Assembly: GCA_001823155.1 (NCBI GenBank)
Contig: MHTR01000022.1
Location: 1-33,470, forward strand
Origin: Candidatus Wildermuthbacteria bacterium RIFCSPHIGHO2_01_FULL_48_25
GTDB lineage: Bacteria > Patescibacteriota > Minisyncoccia > Minisyncoccales > UBA10102
DNA length: 33,470 bases
Reading direction: 5' to 3'
Below the pieces are notes generated by a model that was not told the DNA's origin, searched no databases, and saw only the letters and a program-made list of their open reading frames with translations. Shown here in pieces: positions 25,442 through 33,470 of this stretch; position 1 is the stretch's first letter, and each line of letters opens with the position of its first letter. The position numbers and the translations under genes were made by a program.

Positions 25442-27433
25442 ATGGGGTTGTCAATGCCGAAATTGCTGATTGCCTCTATCACCCCCTACTTTTTGGAAAA
25501 GGGGAACGCTTGGTTTGAGGAAAACTTCCAAAAACTGGCTGACGCGAGAAAAACACAGCCCTTTTTTGAAGAAAACACCTTGTTCCTCGAACAGAGTCAG
25601 ACATATTCCCTGTCTGAAGTCTTGCGAAAGCTCGACGAGCTTGGATACGAAAAGGTATTTTCCGTATCCGAGCCAGGAGAGTTCACCATACGGGGCGGGC
25701 TTGTTGAGCTTTTCCCTATTAACACCAACAACGCCGTTCGTTTGGAGTTTTTGGGAAACAAGGTGGAGCATATTGAACAGCTTCCTTTGGAAGTCAAAGA
25801 TGAAACAAAAGCAAAAGAGATACTTCAGAAGCGTTTGAAGTCCCAAAAACTCTTTTCAGACATTAAAAACGTCAAAGAAGGAGACTATCTTGTGCACTTG
25901 GATCACGGCGTCGCACGCTTTGCTGGCTTTTACGACTTTTCCTTGGCCCGACCAAGTTATCCACAACTTGGTCGGGCCAAGGATACGGAATCCAGAAATT
26001 ATTATGTTCTGGAATATGCCGCAGGTGATAAGCTCTATGTTCCTTCCGGGCTTGAACGCAAACTTTCAAGATATATTGGATTCTCAGATCCTCGCGTTTC
26101 CCGCCTGAGCTCTCCTTTCTGGATAAAGACAAAACGGAGGATCAAAGAAGAGGTGGAAAAACTGGCAAAGCAACTGCTCGAACTCTATGCCCAGCGCGAA
26201 GTTGCCACAAGAACCCCGTATGCCCCTTCTTCAGATATATCAAAGGAAGCCGCGGCAACCTTCCCGTTTGAAGAAACGCCAGACCAAAAAGAAGCGCTCC
26301 AAGATATTGAAAAGGATCTGGAAACTCAAAACCCCATGGATAGGTTGGTGTGCGGAGACGTGGGATTCGGAAAAACCGAGATTGCTTTGAGAACCATGGT
26401 GCGGTCCCTGGAACAGGGTTACCAATCAGCCCTTCTTGCTCCAACCACCATTTTGGCCTACCAACATTTCCAGAACTTCAAAGCACGGCTGCAATCGCTC
26501 CCCCTGAACGTTGCCTTGCTTTCGAGGATCCAGACTGCAAAGGAGCAAAAAGATATTTTAAAAGGGCTGCGGGAAGGAAACATCGATATGGTTATTGGCA
26601 CCCACCGCCTGCTCTCAAAAGACGTGCAGTTCAAGAATCTCGGGCTGCTTGTCATTGATGACGAGCAGAGGTTCGGTGTGAAACAAAAAGAAAAACTGCG
26701 CGAATTGAGAACTTCTCTCGACGTCCTATCTCTTTCCGCAACCCCTATTCCCCGCACACTGTATATGTCACTCTCTTCTCTCAAGAACATCAGCATTATT
26801 CAAACCCCGCCTCCTGGAAGAACCGCGGTTGAAACAACTATTGGGAAATGGAACCAGAAAACCGTAAAACAAGCAATTCTTGAAGAACTCAAAAGAAACG
26901 GCCAGGCATACTATTTACACAACCGCATTGGCACCATTGAGGGAGTGAAAAAGCTCTTGCAGAAAATAGTGCCTGAAGCAACGTTCGGGGTAGCTCACGG
27001 AAGAATGGACGAACGCCAGCTTATCCGCACCATGGATGACTTTAAGAATAAGAAGTTTGACGTACTGCTTGCCACCACCATTATTGAGAACGGGCTTGAC
27101 CTTCCCAATGTAAATACGCTGCTTGTTGCGGACGCAACGAACCTAGGGCTTGCGCAGGCTTACCAAATACGAGGAAGAATCGGAAGGTCGCACAAAAAAG
27201 CGTATGCCTACTTCCTCTATCCTTCCCGCATTTCTGGGAACGCGAAGCTAAGACTCAAAGCTCTCCAAGGGGCGCAAGAACCAGGTTCCGGATACCGTAT
27301 TGCCCTGCGCGACCTAGAAATACGAGGCGCGGGAAACATTTTAGGCAAAGAACAGTCTGGCAACGTCAACGCCATCGGCCTCAACCTCTATTGCCAAATA
27401 CTGTCTGAAGCAGTAGAGAAACTGAAACAATAA
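25442..27433 (+). CDS. mfd: Reduced transcription-repair coupling factor (Mfd-like SF2 translocase)
   Basis: RID-like HLDHGVARFAG...LEYAAGDKLYVP; CGDVGFGKTE, DDEQRFGVKQKE, SATPIPRTLY, GRIGRSHKKAYAYF. 663 aa; no complete UvrB-homology N-terminus and no C-terminal D7. Confidence 0.92.
   Translation: MGLSMPKLLIASITPYFLEKGNAWFEENFQKLADARKTQPFFEENTLFLEQSQTYSLSEVLRKLDELGYEKVFSVSEPGEFTIRGGLVELFPINTNNAVRLEFLGNKVEHIEQLPLEVKDETKAKEILQKRLKSQKLFSDIKNVKEGDYLVHLDHGVARFAGFYDFSLARPSYPQLGRAKDTESRNYYVLEYAAGDKLYVPSGLERKLSRYIGFSDPRVSRLSSPFWIKTKRRIKEEVEKLAKQLLELYAQREVATRTPYAPSSDISKEAAATFPFEETPDQKEALQDIEKDLETQNPMDRLVCGDVGFGKTEIALRTMVRSLEQGYQSALLAPTTILAYQHFQNFKARLQSLPLNVALLSRIQTAKEQKDILKGLREGNIDMVIGTHRLLSKDVQFKNLGLLVIDDEQRFGVKQKEKLRELRTSLDVLSLSATPIPRTLYMSLSSLKNISIIQTPPPGRTAVETTIGKWNQKTVKQAILEELKRNGQAYYLHNRIGTIEGVKKLLQKIVPEATFGVAHGRMDERQLIRTMDDFKNKKFDVLLATTIIENGLDLPNVNTLLVADATNLGLAQAYQIRGRIGRSHKKAYAYFLYPSRISGNAKLRLKALQGAQEPGSGYRIALRDLEIRGAGNILGKEQSGNVNAIGLNLYCQILSEAVEKLKQ
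25941..25982. repeat. In-frame perfect palindrome within mfd: ccttggcccgaccaagtt-atccac-aacttggtcgggccaagg
   Basis: 18-bp perfect arms, 6-nt loop, 42 nt = 14 codons; encodes LARPSYPQLGRAK inside the RNAP-interaction region. Confidence 0.95.
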
Positions 27434-27457
27434 AAACGGGAGAATGAGAATTCTCCC
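27431..27457 (-). terminator. Rho-independent terminator for the 27477-27779 gene
   Basis: gggagaat-gaga-attctccc hairpin (27438-27457), followed on the minus strand by GTTTTTA. Confidence 0.75.
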
Positions 27458-27476
27458 TAGCCCAGAGCTTGTGCTG

Positions 27477-27779
27477 TCAGTGGATCTTGATGCGCGGGGC
27501 GAGGCGTCTGAACTCCTGGGTGAATTGACTCTCGAATTGGGTCTGCAGGGCATCCCGCTCGTGACGGGGAAGGTTGTTGAGTAAGACGCCCAGGGTCTGA
27601 CCAAGCGCATCTTTTGCCGCTGCAAGGCCTGTGCCATATGCGGCTCCCGCGTGAGCCGTGGCTACAAGCTCCTCTATCTTTTCTTGAGCCCCCGGGCTCT
27701 CAAGGGGAACCCTCACCAGCAAAGTTGCAAGTTCCCTCGCGACATCGCTCACTGCTTTAGGTGCTGTTTGGGTAACCAT
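27477..27779 (-). CDS. Hypothetical small protein (100 aa)
   Basis: Shine-Dalgarno-like GGAAGGGGAT before ATG; own terminator; divergent from topA. Confidence 0.65.
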   Translation of the reverse strand: MVTQTAPKAVSDVARELATLLVRVPLESPGAQEKIEELVATAHAGAAYGTGLAAAKDALGQTLGVLLNNLPRHERDALQTQFESQFTQEFRRLAPRIKIH

Positions 27780-27818
27780 ATCCCCTTCCTTTCACTCCCA
27801 ATACATTCCGATTTCTTC

Positions 27819-27847
27819 AGACTAAATAAACCAAACAAAGAAGTCAA
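27819..27847 (-). promoter_or_regulatory. Putative promoter TTGACT-N17-TAGTCT for the 27477-27779 gene
   Basis: -35 complement of 27842-27847; -10 complement of 27819-27824. Confidence 0.35.
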
Positions 27848-27850
27848 GTT

Positions 27851-27878
27851 TTGCGAGTTATAGAAATAATGGTAAAGT
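27851..27878 (+). promoter_or_regulatory. Promoter TTGCGA-N16-(TGG)TAAAGT, 7 nt from the topA ATG
   Basis: Extended -10; no Shine-Dalgarno before the ATG. Confidence 0.5.
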
Positions 27879-27885
27879 AAAAACC

Positions 27886-29838
27886 ATGAAACTTGTGATT
27901 GTTGAAAGTCCGGCAAAGGGAAGAACCCTCCAAGGATTCTTGGGAAAAGAGTACGAAGTGCAATCTTCGTATGGCCATGTGAGAGATTTGCCCAAAAGCA
28001 AACTAGGAGTTGATGTTGAGCATGAGTTCGCTCCCCAGTACATCATTCCTTTGAAAGCAAAGAAGGTGGTGACTGCTTTGAAAAAAGAAGCAAAAAAAGC
28101 GGAGGAAACCATTTTGGCGACAGATGAAGACCGCGAAGGCGAGAGCATTGCCTGGCACCTGGCAGAAACCCTGGAGTTGAAAAACCCCAGGCGCATTGTG
28201 TTCCACGAAATCACCAAGCCCGCTATTCTTGAAGCGCTCAAGAATCCCCGAAGCATTGATGAGAACAAGGTGAATGCCCAGCAAGCACGAAGAATTCTTG
28301 ACCGGCTTGTGGGATACAAGCTCTCCCCTTTCCTCTGGAAGAAAGTCGCGAGGAGATTGTCTGCGGGCAGAGTGCAGTCTGTTGCGGTCCGCCTCGTTTC
28401 CGAGCGTGAAAAGGAAATACAAAAGTTCGTTGCCCAGGAATACTGGACAATAGCAGCTCTATTCAAGAAAGCAGGGGTCTCCTTTGAGGCGCTACTCGCA
28501 AAGAAAAACAATAAGAACCTGGGAAAGTTTGATATTCCGAACGAAAAGGAAGCAAAAGCAATTGAAAAAAACCTGGCAGGCGCGGAATACGCGGTAGAAA
28601 ACGTGGAGCAGAAACAGATCAAGCGGAATCCCCTTCCTCCTTTCACAACCTCTACCCTGCAGCAATCCTCATGGCAAAAACTCCATTTTCCCGCGAGATT
28701 CACCATGAGCTTGGCGCAGCAGCTCTATGAGAACGGATACATCACCTACCACAGGACTGATTCTTTGAACCTCTCTGAATCTTCATTGAAAGCAGCGGAG
28801 GACTTCATTACCAAAACCTATGGAAAAGAATATCACGCGGGCTTTCCCCGAAGATTCAAAACAAAGTCCAAAGGCGCTCAGGAAGCCCACGAGGCAGTTA
28901 GACCTACTGACCCCGCGAGACTTCCTGAATCTTTGAAAGGCGCACAATTCAAAGAAGCGCACCTCAAGCTCTATAAACTCATCTGGCAAAGATTCCTTGC
29001 CTCGCAAATGGCAAGCGCCTTGTTTGATTCAACCGCAGCCGACATTGCCGCCAAGAACTACACGTTCCGCGCAAATGGCCAGGTTCTGAAGTTCGAAGGC
29101 TTCCTCAAAGTCTATTCCCTCAAATTCCAGGAAGCCCTGCTTCCCGAACTCCAAAAAGGAGAAACTTTGGACCTTGAGAAACTCAGTCCCAACCAGCACT
29201 TCACAGAACCTCCTCCAAGATATACTGAAGCAACTCTTGTAAAGGCTCTGGAAGAGCATGGAATTGGCAGACCTTCAACCTATGCTCCCATTCTCTCCAC
29301 CATTCAAGACCGAGGATACGTGGAAAAAGATGAGCAGAAAAAATTCAAACCCACAGAGCTTGGAATGATTGTGAATGACCTGTTGGTTGAACACTTCCCC
29401 AATATCGTAGACATTGAGTTTACCGCGAACATGGAAACAAAGCTTGACGACATTGCCAAGGGTGAGAAACAATGGACTCCCATGATTCAAGAATTCTACC
29501 AGCCCTTTGCCGAAAACCTTGAAAAGAAATATTTGGAAGTTGAGAAAAAAACCATTGTGGAAGAAACAGGCAAAACCTGCCCCAAATGCGGCGCTCCTTT
29601 GGTTGTGCGCTTTGGAAAGTTCGGCAAGTTCTTGGCCTGTTCAAAGTTCCCTGAATGCAAATACACGGAATCACTTGCCGCCAAAAGCGCTTCTATTGGA
29701 ATGAAATGCCCAACCTGCAAAGAAGGAGATGTTATTACGCGCAGAACCAAAAAAGGCAGGATGTTTTACGGCTGCAGCCGCTACCCTGACTGCGACTTCG
29801 CCTCTTGGCAAAAGCCTGTACAAAAGAGCGAAAATTAA
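27886..29838 (+). CDS. topA: DNA topoisomerase I with C-terminal zinc-finger motifs
   Basis: KLVIVESPAKGRTLQGFLG; ATDEDREGESIAWHL; YITYHRTDSLNLS catalytic Tyr; CPKCGAPLVVRFGKFGKFLACSKFPEC and CPTCKEGDVITRRTKKGRMFYGCSRYPDC. Confidence 0.97.
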   Translation: MKLVIVESPAKGRTLQGFLGKEYEVQSSYGHVRDLPKSKLGVDVEHEFAPQYIIPLKAKKVVTALKKEAKKAEETILATDEDREGESIAWHLAETLELKNPRRIVFHEITKPAILEALKNPRSIDENKVNAQQARRILDRLVGYKLSPFLWKKVARRLSAGRVQSVAVRLVSEREKEIQKFVAQEYWTIAALFKKAGVSFEALLAKKNNKNLGKFDIPNEKEAKAIEKNLAGAEYAVENVEQKQIKRNPLPPFTTSTLQQSSWQKLHFPARFTMSLAQQLYENGYITYHRTDSLNLSESSLKAAEDFITKTYGKEYHAGFPRRFKTKSKGAQEAHEAVRPTDPARLPESLKGAQFKEAHLKLYKLIWQRFLASQMASALFDSTAADIAAKNYTFRANGQVLKFEGFLKVYSLKFQEALLPELQKGETLDLEKLSPNQHFTEPPPRYTEATLVKALEEHGIGRPSTYAPILSTIQDRGYVEKDEQKKFKPTELGMIVNDLLVEHFPNIVDIEFTANMETKLDDIAKGEKQWTPMIQEFYQPFAENLEKKYLEVEKKTIVEETGKTCPKCGAPLVVRFGKFGKFLACSKFPECKYTESLAAKSASIGMKCPTCKEGDVITRRTKKGRMFYGCSRYPDCDFASWQKPVQKSEN

Positions 29839-29853
29839 GTACAATAACCCAGC

Positions 29854-29936
29854 GCCTGGGTGCTGGAACGGTATACAGTCTGGTCTCAAAAACCAGTGGG
29901 AGCAATCCCATGAGGGTTCGATTCCCTCCCCAGGCA
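29854..29936 (+). tRNA. tRNA-Leu (anticodon CAA), class II with long variable arm, no encoded CCA
   Basis: GCCTGGG/CCCAGGC acceptor, CTGGT-CTCAAAA-ACCAG anticodon arm, GGGAGCAATCCC variable arm, GAGGG-TTCGATT-CCCTC T arm. Confidence 0.93.
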
Positions 29937-29938
29937 CA

Positions 29939-30721
29939 ATGCGAATCATTTTTCTCAATATATGGGGAGGGCAGGTGTTTGAACCCCTTATGCAATTCAT
30001 ACAAGAACACGCGAGAAGCACAGACTTTTTTTGTTTTCAGGAAGTGCTCGATTCCCCAACCCCAGGCCTTACCCCATGGGGCGGCAAGACTGATATTAGA
30101 AAAAAACTTCAAGAAGCCCTTCTTGAGTTCCAGGAATACTACGCTCCTTCGCACAACATTCTCGATAAAAACGGCAACGTTGACCCAACCACGTTGGTAG
30201 GAGTCGCGATATTCGCCAAGCAAGAAATCGAAGTTAAAAGCCAGGGTAGGCTGCACGTGCAGGGTGACCCGTCGGGTAAAAGCCATGACGACAGGCAGGG
30301 CGCTCCCCACTATTTCCAATACGTAAGGTTTGAACACAACGAAAAACCATACACCCTCTGCAATATGCACGGCACTGCCTACCCTGGAGACAAACTCGAT
30401 ACGCCAGAGCGTCTGGAACAGTCAAAACGTATTGTTGACTTCCTTTCAAAAGAAACGGGAGAAAAAATCCTGGGAGGTGATTTCAATCTCCTTCCGAGCA
30501 CCGAAAGCATTGGAATGATCGAAAGAATGGGAATGAAAGAACTTGTGAGAGAATACAAAATAGAAACCACGAGAAGCGAACTCAATTACAAGCGCTATCC
30601 CAACAATATTCAATACTTTTCAGACTATGTTTTCGTATCTTCTGACATCAAAGTAACCAGCTTTGAAGTCCCCCAACTCAACATCTCAGACCACCTGCCT
30701 TTAGTGCTTGAATTTGCGTGA
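29939..30721 (+). CDS. Endonuclease/exonuclease/phosphatase (EEP) family protein
   Basis: MRIIFLNIWGG, FCFQEVLD, GGDFNLLPST, SDYVFVS, SDHLPLVLEF motifs; ORF-track start (29729) trimmed because it runs through topA and the tRNA. Confidence 0.88.
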   Translation: MRIIFLNIWGGQVFEPLMQFIQEHARSTDFFCFQEVLDSPTPGLTPWGGKTDIRKKLQEALLEFQEYYAPSHNILDKNGNVDPTTLVGVAIFAKQEIEVKSQGRLHVQGDPSGKSHDDRQGAPHYFQYVRFEHNEKPYTLCNMHGTAYPGDKLDTPERLEQSKRIVDFLSKETGEKILGGDFNLLPSTESIGMIERMGMKELVREYKIETTRSELNYKRYPNNIQYFSDYVFVSSDIKVTSFEVPQLNISDHLPLVLEFA

Positions 30722-31150
30722 AAGCTTCACAACAATCCAACCTGAAGCAATACCGATTGCGGCTCCGGCAACAATGTCGATGGGCCAGTGGAGGCTGGCA
30801 GCAACGCGGGCAATACCGATTGCGGCGCTCGCGAGCAGGAACAAAATTCCTGCTTTTTTGTTGTAGAAATACAAAACTGTACCAAGCGCGAAAAACAACG
30901 AAGCATGCCCCGAAGGAAACGAAGAAGACGCGGCATGCTCAATAAGCGGAGCAATGCCGTTTTCTACAAACGGCCTATCCTGCGGAAAGAAAAACCGGAT
31001 TGCTTCTGTAATAATTCCTCTTGAAAGTACTGCCGCAGCAAGCATTTGCAAGGCCAAAAACACAAAGCGCTTCTTGAAAAAGAACAGCGCCAGCAACCCA
31101 ATCAAAATGTATCCAAAATACTGCCCAAAGAATACTATGATCGCGTCCAT
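30701..31150 (-). CDS. PAP2-family phosphatase
   Basis: PQDRPF, SSFPSGHASLFF, ARVAASLHWPIDIVAGA motifs; TM helices. Confidence 0.92.
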   Translation of the reverse strand: MDAIIVFFGQYFGYILIGLLALFFFKKRFVFLALQMLAAAVLSRGIITEAIRFFFPQDRPFVENGIAPLIEHAASSSFPSGHASLFFALGTVLYFYNKKAGILFLLASAAIGIARVAASLHWPIDIVAGAAIGIASGWIVVKLSRKFKH

Positions 31151-31953
31151 AATGTCACAAGGTTTTGTAATAAACAGGCGACGGTTAGGGGGCCGACGCC
31201 TCCGGGGACAGGAGTAATGAATGACGCTTTCTTTGAAACGCTTTCAAAGTCTACGTCCCCTTTTGTGTCCCCACTTTCCACAGACGTGCCAGCATCAATA
31301 ACCACCGCTCCTTCTTTTACCATATCACCTTTTATCAAACCTGCCTTGCCGGTTGCTGAAATAAGAATATCTGCTGTTTTTGTGACTTCCCCAATATTTG
31401 GCGTTGACTTATCCACCACAATAGGCGTTATACCTTTTTGCAAAAACCATACAGAAAGAGGAAGGCCCACTAATCTACCCTTGCCCACAAGCACCACTTG
31501 CTTATTCTCCAAAGAAACGACGGAGGCCTCAAGAAGTTTTGAGATCGCTGCCACGGTTGGCGGCAGTATACCAAGCTTCCCCTGTTTGAACAGCTCAAAA
31601 CTCTTTTCAGAAAGCACGTCAACGTCTTCTTCCACGGGAATCTTGTTCAGCACGCTTGGCGTGTTGATGTGCTGAGGCAAAGGAAGCTGAACAACTACGC
31701 CTGAAGATTCGTTCGCAAGCTCTTCCACCTTCTTTTCAAGTTCTTCTTGCGAAACCTCTTTTCGAAGCACGCTCAAAGAAAACTCAATGTCGAGCTTTTC
31801 AGCGGCTTTTTGTTTTTCTGTAATGTATTTTTTCGAGACCTCGCTGTCTCCCACGAGAACAACGGCAAGCTTCAGGTTCTTGTTTTGAGTTTGAGGTTCA
31901 AGCTTTAGAAGAACCTCTTTTGCGAGAGATTCCCCTTTGAGTACGGTTGCCAT
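31135..31953 (-). CDS. folD: Methylenetetrahydrofolate dehydrogenase/cyclohydrolase
   Basis: VGDSEVSKKYITEKQKAAEKL; GVVVQLPLPQHIN; VLVGKGRLVGLPLSVWF; TPVPGGVGPLTVACLLQN. Confidence 0.97.
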   Translation of the reverse strand: MATVLKGESLAKEVLLKLEPQTQNKNLKLAVVLVGDSEVSKKYITEKQKAAEKLDIEFSLSVLRKEVSQEELEKKVEELANESSGVVVQLPLPQHINTPSVLNKIPVEEDVDVLSEKSFELFKQGKLGILPPTVAAISKLLEASVVSLENKQVVLVGKGRLVGLPLSVWFLQKGITPIVVDKSTPNIGEVTKTADILISATGKAGLIKGDMVKEGAVVIDAGTSVESGDTKGDVDFESVSKKASFITPVPGGVGPLTVACLLQNLVTLWTRS

Positions 31954-31956
31954 GGG

Positions 31957-33291
31957 CTAGTACGGGAGAGGAAACTTGGTGCAGAGTTCCCGCACCTTGT
32001 CCTTCACCTCCTTTACTTTCTGGTTCTCTGCTATCTTTTGAGAAAATTCTTTCACGAACGCGGGCCGCTCTTCCTTGGCTTCAGGAAGTTTCACGTCTTT
32101 TATTTCTTCCACAACCTCCGCGATCCATTTCCCTATGTGCTTCATCTCTTCTTCTTTCATCCCTCTTGAAGTAATCGCGGGAGTTCCCAAACGGATACCA
32201 GAAGGATAAAAAGGAGAAGAAGGATCAGAAGGAATGGTGTTTTTGTTAAGGGTAATGCCTGCCAAATCCAAAGCTTTTTCCGCGAACACTCCCACGCCAA
32301 TACCAAGGGGCGTCAAATCCACCAGCATTAAGTGGTTGTCTGTTCCGCTTGAAACAAGCTTCAAACCGTTATCCATGAGCGTTTGCGCGAGGGCCTTTGC
32401 GTTCTTCACCACCTGATGAGCGTAGTCCTTAAACTCGGGCTTCATTGCTTCTCCCAAGGCAACCGCAATGGCTGCTGTTTGGTGGTTGTGCGGCCCGCCC
32501 TGCAAACCCGGGAACACGGCTTTGTCTAATTTCGCTCCGAGTTCAGGGTCTTTTTGCAACCCTTTTTCTGTCGCCATAATGAGTGCTCCCCTGGGGCCTC
32601 TCAAGGTTTTGTGCGTGGTGGTGGTAATAATATGCACAAAGGGAACCGGGCTTGCGTGCGCTCCTCCCAAAACGAGGCCTGAGATATGCGCGATGTCGGC
32701 AGCCAAGAACGCTCCAACTGAATCTGCGATTTCTCCCATTTCTTTAAAAGGAAACTCTCTTGGATATGCCGAAGCTCCCACCCAGATTAATTTTGGCTTG
32801 TGTTCTTGCGCCAGCTTTCGCGCTTCATCCAAATCAATATAGCCGTCTGGCTTCACGTGGTACTGAACGGAGTTATAGAAAATGCCTGAAAAACTTGTTT
32901 TCCAACCATGCGTAAGATGCCCACCATCCAAAAGGTTCTGGCCCATAATCGTGTCCCCTGCTTTGCAGGTAGCCAAATACACCGCGAAGTTTGCGGGAGT
33001 ACCCGAATAGGGCTGCACATTGGCAAAAGGAACGCCAAACGCTTCCTTAGCCCTCGCAATAGCTAAGTCCTCCACCTTGTCTATGAATTCGTTTCCCCCA
33101 TAGTAACGCTTGTGGGGGTATCCCTCTGAATACTTGTCTGTAAGCAAAGAACCAAGCGCTTCGAGCACCGCGAGCGAGGTATGGTTTTCAGAGGGAATCA
33201 TTTCCAACCCCTCCTGCCTTCTCTTTTTTTCAGCTTCCACCAACTCAAAAATACTTGGGTCTGCCTGCTGCAAAGGATTTTTGTTAATCAT
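31957..33291 (-). CDS. glyA: Serine hydroxymethyltransferase
   Basis: IPSENHTSLAVLEALGS, YPHKRYYGGNEFID, TTTTHKTLRGPRGALI PLP-Lys motif, FPGLQGGPHNHQTAA. Confidence 0.97.
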   Translation of the reverse strand: MINKNPLQQADPSIFELVEAEKKRRQEGLEMIPSENHTSLAVLEALGSLLTDKYSEGYPHKRYYGGNEFIDKVEDLAIARAKEAFGVPFANVQPYSGTPANFAVYLATCKAGDTIMGQNLLDGGHLTHGWKTSFSGIFYNSVQYHVKPDGYIDLDEARKLAQEHKPKLIWVGASAYPREFPFKEMGEIADSVGAFLAADIAHISGLVLGGAHASPVPFVHIITTTTHKTLRGPRGALIMATEKGLQKDPELGAKLDKAVFPGLQGGPHNHQTAAIAVALGEAMKPEFKDYAHQVVKNAKALAQTLMDNGLKLVSSGTDNHLMLVDLTPLGIGVGVFAEKALDLAGITLNKNTIPSDPSSPFYPSGIRLGTPAITSRGMKEEEMKHIGKWIAEVVEEIKDVKLPEAKEERPAFVKEFSQKIAENQKVKEVKDKVRELCTKFPLPY

Positions 33292-33422
33292 CCCGTTAGA
33301 GATAGGAAACGCTTTTACGCAAAGCGTTTCCGTCGATTACGGATATAGATACCAGACTGTTTATGTGCCTTGTCGTTGAAATCATACATTTGTAAGAAAA
33401 GATACGCAATCTCTAACGGGAT
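33290..33422. repeat. Nested inverted repeat atcccgttagagat...atctctaacgggat with inner ggaaacgcttt-tacgc-aaagcgtttcc hairpin
   Basis: Perfect 14-bp outer arms (33290-33303/33409-33422) and 11-bp inner arms (33305-33315/33321-33331); left arm overlaps the glyA start codon. Confidence 0.85.
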
Positions 33423-33470
33423 CATGGTCTCAATATTGTTCGTTTTTTTCCCGTAAGGTCAACGACTTTT

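Noticed and set aside
27858-28706. 282-aa minus-strand ORF
   Set aside because: Antisense shadow of topA; Ser/Phe-rich with no motif.
29729-29938. 5' extension of the EEP ORF to 29729
   Set aside because: Would read through the topA C-terminus and the whole tRNA; the conserved N-terminus starts at 29939.
29735-30370. 211-aa minus-strand ORF
   Set aside because: Runs antisense through the topA end, tRNA-Leu and EEP gene, all of which are well supported.
1-33470. Search for transposases, integrases, phage genes, Cas genes or a biosynthetic cluster
   Set aside because: None recognised among the ORFs; only small palindromic elements hint at mobility.

Overview
Gene-dense chromosomal window with the look of a Candidate Phyla Radiation / Patescibacteria (Parcubacteria-like) genome; the lineage is inferred from reduced housekeeping proteins and gene style, not from a search. 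About 34 protein genes and one tRNA are supported: clpB, an HtrA/DegP protease, a NifS/IscS-like cysteine desulfurase, GT2, a ybeY-ftsA-ftsZ-comEC-GT-EamA-GH gene chain, a HigB/HigA-type TA pair, capA-like, a 1051-aa multi-repeat surface protein, two paralogous membrane proteins, yqeY-S21-HIT-hisS-lepB, pth, a short mfd, topA, tRNA-Leu(CAA), an EEP nuclease, PAP2, folD and glyA. No transposase, CRISPR array or phage module was seen. The most interesting signals are small-scale. (1) A perfect 18-bp-arm palindrome is inserted in frame in the RNAP-interaction domain of a reduced Mfd, with a TTATCCACA (DnaA-box-like) loop. (2) A CIRCE-like 9-9-9 operator lies upstream of clpB. (3) Nested palindromes with TCCCGTTAGA...TCTAACGGGA ends sit at gene starts. 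(4) Promoter boxes are placed 5-7 nt from start codons in at least six genes, implying leaderless mRNAs. (5) The antitoxin gene has its own consensus promoter with a palindromic operator. (6) FtsZ ends right after the globular domain, without linker or C-terminal peptide. (7) Matching palindromes bracket the surface-protein gene. (8) A CDS starts 2 nt after a tRNA.
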